Positions 38,794-46,812 of a DNA stretch of 64,000 nt are shown here, in pieces. Position numbers and translations under genes: made by a program. This stretch comes from Butyrivibrio sp. (GTDB lineage Bacteria; Bacillota; Clostridia; Lachnospirales; Lachnospiraceae), in contig SVGB01000003.1 of assembly GCA_015056565.1 (NCBI GenBank), positions 1 through 64,000 on the forward strand, read 5' to 3'. The notes beneath the pieces were generated by a model, which worked only from the letters and a program-made list of their open reading frames with translations, did no database searches and was not told the DNA's origin. The first letter of the stretch is position 1. Every line of letters starts with the position of its first letter.

Positions 38794-38847
38794 GTTCTGC
38801 TCTCGCTACGCTCGCCAGAACGGCGTTCGCACTAAACTCGACAGAAC
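38794..38847. repeat. REP-like intergenic element with inverted and direct repeats
   Basis: gttctg...cagaac terminal inverted hexamers; ctcgccagaac (38811-38821) and ctcgacagaac (38837-38847) 26 bp apart. Confidence 0.5.
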
Positions 38848-38865
38848 CTCATTAAGTGCTCTCAG

Positions 38866-40182
38866 TCATAAGCGCCAGTAGTCGAATTCTGGAGCCTTGT
38901 AGTCGTTCATATCATAGATTCCCTTGATATCCATGAAGACCTTTGTCTTGTGTGAAGGATTGAAGAACTTAGCAATGTCAGCTGGCTTGTAATCCTTGAA
39001 GTCCTCATGTGCAACAGCCATGATCACAGCATCCATATCCTTGACAGAATCCATAGGATCAAACTCAATGCCATAGAGACGCTTAGCTTCATCTGAATCT
39101 GCCTGAGGGTCTACAACTACGGGTGTGATTCCATACTCCTTAAGCTCGTTGTAGATGTCGATAACCTTGGTGTTACGTGTATCCGGGCAGTTCTCCTTGA
39201 AGGTAAAGCCAAGAATAGCTACCTTTGCATTCTTTACAGGAATGTCGTTGGCAATAAGGCGCTTAACCAGTGATTCTGCAATATATTTGCCCATGTCGTC
39301 GTTGATGCGGCGGCCTGAAAGAATGATCTGTGAGTGATAACCAAGCTCCTCTGCCTTGTAGGTTAAGTAGTAAGGGTCAACGCCGATGCAGTGTCCACCA
39401 ACAAGACCAGGGAAGAACTTAAGGAAGTTCCACTTGGTGCCTGCTGCCTCAAGAACGCTCTTGGTGTCGATCCCCATCCTGTGGAAGATCATGGAAAGCT
39501 CGTTCATGAAAGCGATGTTGATATCACGCTGTGAGTTCTCGATAACCTTAGCTGCCTCAGCGACCTTGATGGACTGAGCCTTGTATACACCTGCAAGAGC
39601 AACCAGGCTGTAAACCTTAGCTACTGTATCAAGTGTCTCTTCATCCATACCAGATACGATCTTGGTGATGGTATCAAGTCTGTGAACCTTGTCACCTGGG
39701 TTGATACGCTCTGGTGAGTAACCTACCTTGAAGTCTACACCGCACTTAAGGCCTGACTCCTGCTCCAGGATTGGCACGCAGATATCTTCTGTAACTCCAG
39801 GATATACTGTTGACTCATATACAACGATTGAACCCTTTGTAAGGTACTTACCAAGTGTGTGGCTTGCTCCCTCAACAGGTGAAAGATCTGGTGTGTGATC
39901 ATCATTAACAGGTGTTGGAACAGCTACTACGTGGAACTTGCACTCACGGAGCTTTTCAGGGTCAGCTGTGAATTCTACAGTTGTCTCCTTGATAGCATCA
40001 TTACCAACTTCTCTTGTTGGGTCGATACCTTTTTTGTAAAGCTCAACCTTCTGAGCATTGAAATCGTAGCCCACTACCTTGATCTTCTTGGCATAAGCTA
40101 CTGCTATAGGCATTCCTACATAACCAAGTCCTACCAGTGAAAGTTTCTCTTCTCCAGCAAGGAGCTTCTCGTAAAGATCCAT
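38866..40182 (-). CDS. UDP-N-acetylhexosamine 6-dehydrogenase (WbpO/TviB-like)
   Basis: SLVGLGYVGMPIAVAYAKK, VYESTVYPGVTED, FPGLVGGHCIGVDPYYLTYKAEELGYH. Confidence 0.9.
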   Translation of the reverse strand: MDLYEKLLAGEEKLSLVGLGYVGMPIAVAYAKKIKVVGYDFNAQKVELYKKGIDPTREVGNDAIKETTVEFTADPEKLRECKFHVVAVPTPVNDDHTPDLSPVEGASHTLGKYLTKGSIVVYESTVYPGVTEDICVPILEQESGLKCGVDFKVGYSPERINPGDKVHRLDTITKIVSGMDEETLDTVAKVYSLVALAGVYKAQSIKVAEAAKVIENSQRDINIAFMNELSMIFHRMGIDTKSVLEAAGTKWNFLKFFPGLVGGHCIGVDPYYLTYKAEELGYHSQIILSGRRINDDMGKYIAESLVKRLIANDIPVKNAKVAILGFTFKENCPDTRNTKVIDIYNELKEYGITPVVVDPQADSDEAKRLYGIEFDPMDSVKDMDAVIMAVAHEDFKDYKPADIAKFFNPSHKTKVFMDIKGIYDMNDYKAPEFDYWRL

Positions 40183-40199
40183 TTTATTTCCTCCAGAAT

Positions 40200-41300
40200 T
40201 TATTTGATAATCTGTTTTATCTCATTAATATACGTCAATATTATACTACGCCTGTCAAACTTCTGCTCGACGTGCCTTCGTGCGGCTTTTCCCATCTCTC
40301 TTCTGTGCTCCGTGTCCATTTCCATGAACCGGGAAAGGGCTTTTGTCAGAGCATCGAGGTTTTTGGGTTCGAACAGGATTCCGGATACTCCGTCCTCAAC
40401 AATCTCCTTGCATCCACTGATGTTTGATGCTATAACCGGCCTTGCTGTGGCCGAGGCTTCCATGAGGACATTGGACATACCCTCGTGGTAAGAGGGATGA
40501 ACTATGGCATCCGCCTCCCTTATATAGGGATGAATATCCTGTGCAAAAGGTATCATCTTGAAGTAGTGGGCTTTCTCTGCCTCTTTTACACGCAACTCAT
40601 AATCATCGTCAAAGTATCCTGCAGCGGCAAAAGACACTTTCCCGGGATATTTGCTGCTGATGATGCGCGCAGCTTCCAGGTATTCATCCATACCTTTTTC
40701 CTTCATGATCCTGCCGATGTAAAGAAACCTTGTTATATCATCCTTATGCCCCGGATAATCCTCCGGATAATGCTTTTGTAGATTGACGCCGCTTCCGTTT
40801 ACGGTGATATGCTTCCTTGCCCTGATACCGCAGTTTTCAAATTTCTTTCGGTTCTCTTCATTCTGGAAAAAGAGACATCTGCAGTCCTTAAGTGCAACCT
40901 TGTACAGAGTAACTATGAGCTTTAAAAGGATCCCTCCGCGCTCAAATGTAGTGCCAAGTCCGGTAACTGTTGAAATATATGGCACCTTCAGTCTCCTGCA
41001 GGCGAATCCTCCGTAAATATTGGGCTTTATTGTATAGGTCAGCACAATGTCCGGCTGCTCTTTTTTGATAAGGGCTTTATAAGCACGGAAAAGAGCCATA
41101 TCCTGAATCGGATTGACTCCTCTTCTGTTTATTTCAGTATAAACGATACGAAATCCCTCGTTCTTCAGCTCTTTTATCTTGAGCTCATCGGGAAGACTGA
41201 TGACAACCTCGTACCCTTCATCCCTAAGGCCTGTCAGGATCTCATTCCTGAAGTCATAGAGTCCCGCGGAAGAATTGGCAAGAATCAGAGCCTTTTTCAT
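40200..41300 (-). CDS. Glycosyltransferase family 4 (PglA-like)
   Basis: ILANSSAGLYDFRNEILTGLRDEGY, VHPSYHEGMSNVLMEASATARPVIASNISGCKEIV. Confidence 0.9.
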   Translation of the reverse strand: MKKALILANSSAGLYDFRNEILTGLRDEGYEVVISLPDELKIKELKNEGFRIVYTEINRRGVNPIQDMALFRAYKALIKKEQPDIVLTYTIKPNIYGGFACRRLKVPYISTVTGLGTTFERGGILLKLIVTLYKVALKDCRCLFFQNEENRKKFENCGIRARKHITVNGSGVNLQKHYPEDYPGHKDDITRFLYIGRIMKEKGMDEYLEAARIISSKYPGKVSFAAAGYFDDDYELRVKEAEKAHYFKMIPFAQDIHPYIREADAIVHPSYHEGMSNVLMEASATARPVIASNISGCKEIVEDGVSGILFEPKNLDALTKALSRFMEMDTEHRREMGKAARRHVEQKFDRRSIILTYINEIKQIIK

Positions 41301-42943
41301 AATTCCTCCTTAGAAGCCACAGCTTTTGTCTTGCGATCGCAGAGCATCTCGTAAACCTCTGAATGATCGCATGTATCAAAGAACATGGACTCTTCCTCGG
41401 TATAATAGAGTCCGTCAGGATTCTTAACACAAAGGCACTTCATGCCAAGCTGCATAGGTGCAGCAAAGTCCTTGGTCATATTGTCTCCGACATAAATGAT
41501 CTCTTCAGCCGGAAGCCTGAATCTGGTCTGCATGATGCGGAAAGCGATATCGCAGGGCTTTCTGAACGGTATTCCTCCAAGCTCATCGGTGATGATGATG
41601 TCATCTGCCATCTCTCTAAGCCCCAGAGCATCAATCTTGTTGTTCTGTCCGGCAGGTCTTCCGTCGGTGATGATGCCAATCTTTATGCCCCTCATCCTTA
41701 AGGTTTCAAGGGCTTTCTTCATTTCGGGATAGAGGGAGATATCCGGCTTGTGACTTCTGTATACATCAAGAGCGCTCTCTTTATCAGTCATCCTTCCGAT
41801 CTCAGACAGCAATGTGTCAATGGCAGGCTGTCCCTCTTCAAAGAGCTCATAAAGCCTGTCGGCATAAGCATCGTCGCCGAGGTGTTTTGCCACTGCCTTG
41901 TAGCCGCTCCTTACATAGTCTTTCTCGGGGTAAAGTGTATCATCAAGGTCAAAGATCACAGCCTTAACGCACCCGGTGCCTTCGCTCAGGCACACAGATT
42001 CATCAAAGCGGCTGTAAATTGCACTGTCTGAAATGGCAGTGCTTCGATGTGCCGCCTCGCCATCAAGGATCTCCAGCACATATTCTGCACTTCTTGCTCC
42101 CGCCTTCATGGACAGTGGAGCACCTCCGCCGTATCTGGGGTTGATCTCTATAAAATAATCTTTTCCGGTCTTTTCATCTCTTATAAGCTGGACCGTTATC
42201 GGCCCTCTTGGTCTGAACTTCTCACAGATTACCTCTGCTTCTTTTATCATGGTCTCATCCATGAATATCTGAGTCTTTAAAACTTCTCCTGCTCTTACCT
42301 GAATACGCTCTCTGGGCACAATGGAAATCGGTCTTCCGTCAAAGTCGCAGAAAACATCAATGGTGTACTCTCTTCCCGATACAAAGGGCTGAATGATGTA
42401 ATCTTCAACCTGACGGGCATACATCTCAAGGTCCTGCGCGTTTTCCACTTTGAAGGCATTGATGGAACTGCTGCCATCCTTGGGCTTTATAAATGCAGGA
42501 AAGCCGCCTTTATACGCTGCCACGTCATTGACCGGCATCGGAGCCAAAAGGCCGCACTCTACAAAGAAGCTTGAAGTGTTATTCTTGTCACGACAGATCC
42601 TTATCTTGTCCGGATCGGATATGAGAACCTTAGTGCCGATTGCCTCAAATTTCTCACGATTCTCAGACAGGACCAGAAGATCCGTGTCAATTGTGGGTAT
42701 AAGCAGCGTGATCTCATCCTTTTTACATATATCCAGAAGATTATCTATGTATCCGGGATCTTTCATGGCAACCACTCTTCTTGCAAAATTGCAATAAGCA
42801 AGAGCGGGAGCGGTCCCCGCCATATCTGCCCCGTAAATCTTAAGTTTTTTGTCAAGGACCAGTGCAGCATTCCTGAATGCCTGCAGAAGCTCTATCCTGC
42901 GGCCTACACCGGTAAAGAGAATTCTAATTTCGCTCATATTCAT
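41297..42943 (-). CDS. ATP-grasp ligase fused to a HAD hydrolase
   Basis: ATP-grasp: FPAFIKPKDGSSSINAFKV, DYFIEINPRYGGGAPLS; HAD: VKAVIFDLDDTLYPEKDYV, GIITDGRP, IYVGDNMTKDF. Confidence 0.85.
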   Translation of the reverse strand: MNMSEIRILFTGVGRRIELLQAFRNAALVLDKKLKIYGADMAGTAPALAYCNFARRVVAMKDPGYIDNLLDICKKDEITLLIPTIDTDLLVLSENREKFEAIGTKVLISDPDKIRICRDKNNTSSFFVECGLLAPMPVNDVAAYKGGFPAFIKPKDGSSSINAFKVENAQDLEMYARQVEDYIIQPFVSGREYTIDVFCDFDGRPISIVPRERIQVRAGEVLKTQIFMDETMIKEAEVICEKFRPRGPITVQLIRDEKTGKDYFIEINPRYGGGAPLSMKAGARSAEYVLEILDGEAAHRSTAISDSAIYSRFDESVCLSEGTGCVKAVIFDLDDTLYPEKDYVRSGYKAVAKHLGDDAYADRLYELFEEGQPAIDTLLSEIGRMTDKESALDVYRSHKPDISLYPEMKKALETLRMRGIKIGIITDGRPAGQNNKIDALGLREMADDIIITDELGGIPFRKPCDIAFRIMQTRFRLPAEEIIYVGDNMTKDFAAPMQLGMKCLCVKNPDGLYYTEEESMFFDTCDHSEVYEMLCDRKTKAVASKEEL

Positions 42944-42963
42944 CCCTTGTATTATTTCTGTTA

Positions 42964-43626
42964 TTACTGCTCCTTATCGGATGCATCAGAGGACTCACTT
43001 CCCATGAATTCCTCCATGGTTGCTGAGGTGCCCGAACTGATGCCCTTGTGGCCAAGGACCACTCCGACTGTGGCAAAGAGGATTTTCAGATCCTCTAAAA
43101 ATGTGATGTTATCAACATACTTTACATCCCAGTCAAACTTCTCTTCCCAGGATATGGAATTGCGGCCGTTCACCTGAGCCAGTCCCGTAAAGCCCGGCCT
43201 TACCTCATGTCGCCTCTTCTGATGCTCGTTGTATCTCGGAAGGTATCTGACAAGAAGCGGCCTTGGACCTACAATTGCCATATCTCCCTTTATGATGTTG
43301 ATAAGCTCGGGAAGTTCATCAATACTGGTGCTTCTGAGTTTCTTTCCAAATCCCGTGAGCCTGTCCTCATCAGGAAGAAGGTTTCCGTCCGCATCTTTTT
43401 CATCTGTCATGGTGCGGAACTTGTACAGGTTAAAGACCTTCTCATTCCTGCCGGGTCTTGGCTGTTTAAACAGCACCGGACTTCCGAGTTTTACTCTCAC
43501 CAAAAGCGCTGTTATTAGCATAACGGGGCTTAGAACCAGCAGCCCGACAAGCGAAAGGACAAAGTCCAGGAATCTCTTTATGAACTTTTCGTAGGGTCCT
43601 TTATAAGCGTGTTTCACTGAAAGCAT
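42964..43626 (-). CDS. Bacterial sugar transferase / phosphoglycosyl transferase (PglC-like)
   Basis: KRFLDFVLSLVGLLVLSPVMLITALLVRVKLGSPVLFKQPRPG, RPGFTGLAQVNGRNSISWEEKF. Confidence 0.9.
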   Translation of the reverse strand: MLSVKHAYKGPYEKFIKRFLDFVLSLVGLLVLSPVMLITALLVRVKLGSPVLFKQPRPGRNEKVFNLYKFRTMTDEKDADGNLLPDEDRLTGFGKKLRSTSIDELPELINIIKGDMAIVGPRPLLVRYLPRYNEHQKRRHEVRPGFTGLAQVNGRNSISWEEKFDWDVKYVDNITFLEDLKILFATVGVVLGHKGISSGTSATMEEFMGSESSDASDKEQ

Positions 43627-44885
43627 CTCTTTACTATCTCAATGATCACATCCTGCTGCTCAGGCGTCATCTTGTTATCACTTGGAAGGCAAAGGCCTCT
43701 TTCAAAGATATCCATGCCTACATCAAGGATAGTTCCTTCATCAATATAGGCATTGCTTCTTGCTCTTCCGTTGCCCTGCTCTGTGATGAAAGGATTTGAG
43801 CGATAAATGGGCTGCATATGCATTGGTTTCCAGATGGGTCTTCCCTCTGCATTAAGAGCTGTTATAGCCTCAAGGATCTCTGTGGGGCAGCTCTTACCTG
43901 GCTCGGACACATATAAAACGTCTTTCTCACCCCTTACCTGTTTACACATTGCGTCCTTATCTATGATCAGGCATGAAAGCCAGAAGTTAGGCTCTGATTT
44001 CTTTTCGTCAAATGGATTCATTGAAACAGGAAGGTCTTTAAATCCCTCCTTGTACCTGTTGTAGATAGCTTTTTTCTGAGCAATGTGCTCTTCAAGATGC
44101 GGAAGCTGTCCTCTTACAACACCTGCTATGACGTTACTCATTCTGTAGTTGTAGCCAAGTTCCTCGTGCTGGTACCAGGGCGCATCTTCCCTGCTCTGGG
44201 TTGACCACTTCCTGATCTTGTCAGCATCCTCAAGGGACTGTGTCAGCAGCATTCCTCCTGCTGATCCAGTGATGATCTTATTTCCGTTAAAAGAGATAAC
44301 TCCTACATCTCCAAAAAGACCAGTCTGCTTTCCTTCGTAGGTGGCGCCAAAAGACTCAGCAGCATCCTCTACGATAAGGGCTCCGTGCTTGTCACAGATC
44401 TGCCTTATCTCGCCGATCTTGCCTGGAGTTCCGTAAAGGTGTGCAACCACAACCATCTTTACTTCAGGGTAGATCTCAAAGGCTTTCTCAAGGGCCTTGG
44501 GACTCATGTTCCAGGTATCAGCCTCAGTATCGATAAATACAGCTTCACCGCCCTCATAGGCAACAGGATTAACAGTTGCGTCAAAGGTCATGTCAGAGCA
44601 GAATACCTTTTTCCCTTCAAGGACGCCGTGGCTTGCCTTTGGCTGACCGTATAGCTTTTCACCTGCAAGCTTGATGGCAAGATGAAGAGCTGCTGTTCCT
44701 GAAGAAAGAGCTACTGCTGCCTTGCATCCGATCTTTTCTGCAACCATTTTCTCGGATTCATTTATATTTTTTCCAATCGTTGACATCCAGTTGGTGTCAT
44801 AGGCCTCCTGGATGTATTTGATCTCCTCACCGTGCATAGTTGGTGATGAAAGGTAAAGCTTTGTCTCAAAAGGTTTAATTTCCAT
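43614..44885 (-). CDS. DegT/DnrJ/EryC1 aminotransferase (PglE-like)
   Basis: YLSSPTMHGEEIKYIQEAYDTNWMSTIG, VEDAAESFGATYEGKQTG, VISFNGNKIITGSAGGML. Confidence 0.9.
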   Translation of the reverse strand: MEIKPFETKLYLSSPTMHGEEIKYIQEAYDTNWMSTIGKNINESEKMVAEKIGCKAAVALSSGTAALHLAIKLAGEKLYGQPKASHGVLEGKKVFCSDMTFDATVNPVAYEGGEAVFIDTEADTWNMSPKALEKAFEIYPEVKMVVVAHLYGTPGKIGEIRQICDKHGALIVEDAAESFGATYEGKQTGLFGDVGVISFNGNKIITGSAGGMLLTQSLEDADKIRKWSTQSREDAPWYQHEELGYNYRMSNVIAGVVRGQLPHLEEHIAQKKAIYNRYKEGFKDLPVSMNPFDEKKSEPNFWLSCLIIDKDAMCKQVRGEKDVLYVSEPGKSCPTEILEAITALNAEGRPIWKPMHMQPIYRSNPFITEQGNGRARSNAYIDEGTILDVGMDIFERGLCLPSDNKMTPEQQDVIIEIVKRCFQ

Positions 44886-46812
44886 TGATATCCTCCGCGG
44901 TCTTCTGAAGGGCCTCTCTTCTCTCTCTTGTCATTGTGTATCTGTGAACATCAGGATGATAGGTTTCAACGATCTCTTTTACCATATCCCGGATCTTGGG
45001 AGATTCCTCTTTTGCAGCCTCATTTAGCTTTTCAAGCTGTGAAAAGAATCTCATCTCATCCATCTCTATTGGCTTACCTATGTGGATCATCTTGTTGGCT
45101 GTATCCTGAAGTCCCTCCTCGTCCATGAGCATCTCCTCATAGAGCTTCTCTCCAGGGCGAAGGCCTGTAAATTCAATCCTTATGTCCTCGCCAACCTTGT
45201 AGCCGGAAAGCTTTATAAGGTTCTCTGCCAGATCAAGGATCTTAACCGGTTCTCCCATATCAAGGACAAATATCTCTCCGCCCTTTGCAAAGGCTCCAGC
45301 CTGAAGCACCAGGGATACGGCTTCAGATATGGTCATAAAGTATCTGATGATGTTAGGGTCTGTTACCGTAACAGGTCCTCCGGCAGCTATCTGCTTTTTG
45401 AAAAGAGGTATAACTGAGCCGTTGGATCCTAGAACGTTACCAAATCTTACAGCCACAAACTCTGTGTCATAGTGCTTGTTAAAGGTCTGGATGATCATCT
45501 CACAGATCCTCTTGCTGGCTCCCATGATGTTTGTGGGATTAACAGCCTTGTCTGTGGATATCATTACAAACTTCTTGCAGCCATTGGTTGCAGCTGCCAT
45601 AGCGGTCTTCCAGGTACCAAATACGTTGTTCTTGATAGCTTCGTTAGGGCTGTCCTCCATAAGAGGTACATGCTTGTGAGCTGCCGCATGATAGACAATA
45701 TCTGGCTTGTATTTTTCAAAGATATTGTTGATGCGGACTGTATTTCTAACTGATGCGATCAGCACCACAAGGTCCATATCAGGGTACTTGTACTTAAGCT
45801 CCTGCTGGATCTCATAGGCGTTGTTTTCATAAATATCAACAATTATAAGGCGCTTTGGGTTGTGGCCTGCGACCTGTCTGCAAAGCTCAGAACCTATGGA
45901 TCCGCCGCCACCTGTTACAAGTATGGTCTTGCCACTTACGTACCCTGCAATGGAATCCAGATCTACAGTTATTGGATCTCTTCCAAGAAGATCCTCAACC
46001 TCCACGTCGCGAAGACGGGATACGTTTACTTCGCCATTTACAAGCTGATACATCCCGGGAAGAGAACGAAGCTTGCAGTTTGTGTTCTTACAGATATCAA
46101 GGATCTTTTTCAGTTCCTGCCTTGACACAGATGGGATTGCAACTATGATCTCATCTATATCATAAAGATCTGCGCACTCTACTATCTTGTCTCTTCCGCC
46201 AACTACGCGGATACCCTGAATATATTTGCCCCACTTGTTGGTATCATCGTCGATGATGCACTTAACAGACATAGTGGAGTAATTACTGGTGATAATATCC
46301 TTGATGATGATGTTGGCAGCCTCTCCGGCACCGATCACCATCACTGCCTTGCTGTTATTCTTGTTTACAGCCTGATTCTTTTTACTCCTGAAAAACCTGT
46401 AGGAGAATCTGCTGACAAAAATAGCTGTTATCAGGATAAAGGTGTACAGGAAATAATAGCTCTGGGGTACAGCCTGCTCATAGAATTTAAAGAACTGAAG
46501 TCCTATGGCATTGATGACACCAGAGATAACACAGGCCATAACGAGATTTTGCATCTCCCGCTCTCCTGCGTAGGCCCAGAGGCTGTCATATAGCTTAAAC
46601 AGGTAAAACACAATGAGAGTCACAATTATATTGATTGGGAGAAACGCTATTATGGAATCCAGATAGTAATCCGGAACGTTTCTGATCACAAACTCATATC
46701 TCATAAGGATTGCCACAAAGCTGGCCGCCACGATACTTACCACATCGTAGAAAATGAGTCCTGTTCTTCTATATAGTTTTGCAAAGTTAAATGGTTCTTT
46801 TTTCTTATTCAT
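44875..46812 (-). CDS. Nucleoside-diphosphate-sugar dehydratase/epimerase (PglF/CapD-like)
   Basis: N-terminal TM segments; GAGEAANIIIKDI; ILVTGGGGSIGSELCRQ; HAAAHKHVPLMEDSPNEAIKNNVFGT; STDKAVNPTNIMGASKR. Confidence 0.93.
   Translation of the reverse strand: MNKKKEPFNFAKLYRRTGLIFYDVVSIVAASFVAILMRYEFVIRNVPDYYLDSIIAFLPINIIVTLIVFYLFKLYDSLWAYAGEREMQNLVMACVISGVINAIGLQFFKFYEQAVPQSYYFLYTFILITAIFVSRFSYRFFRSKKNQAVNKNNSKAVMVIGAGEAANIIIKDIITSNYSTMSVKCIIDDDTNKWGKYIQGIRVVGGRDKIVECADLYDIDEIIVAIPSVSRQELKKILDICKNTNCKLRSLPGMYQLVNGEVNVSRLRDVEVEDLLGRDPITVDLDSIAGYVSGKTILVTGGGGSIGSELCRQVAGHNPKRLIIVDIYENNAYEIQQELKYKYPDMDLVVLIASVRNTVRINNIFEKYKPDIVYHAAAHKHVPLMEDSPNEAIKNNVFGTWKTAMAAATNGCKKFVMISTDKAVNPTNIMGASKRICEMIIQTFNKHYDTEFVAVRFGNVLGSNGSVIPLFKKQIAAGGPVTVTDPNIIRYFMTISEAVSLVLQAGAFAKGGEIFVLDMGEPVKILDLAENLIKLSGYKVGEDIRIEFTGLRPGEKLYEEMLMDEEGLQDTANKMIHIGKPIEMDEMRFFSQLEKLNEAAKEESPKIRDMVKEIVETYHPDVHRYTMTRERREALQKTAEDINGN

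Noticed and set aside
45855-46148. Stacked plus-strand ORFs opposite the PglF-like gene
   Set aside because: Three overlapping frames open at once point to codon-bias shadows, not genes.
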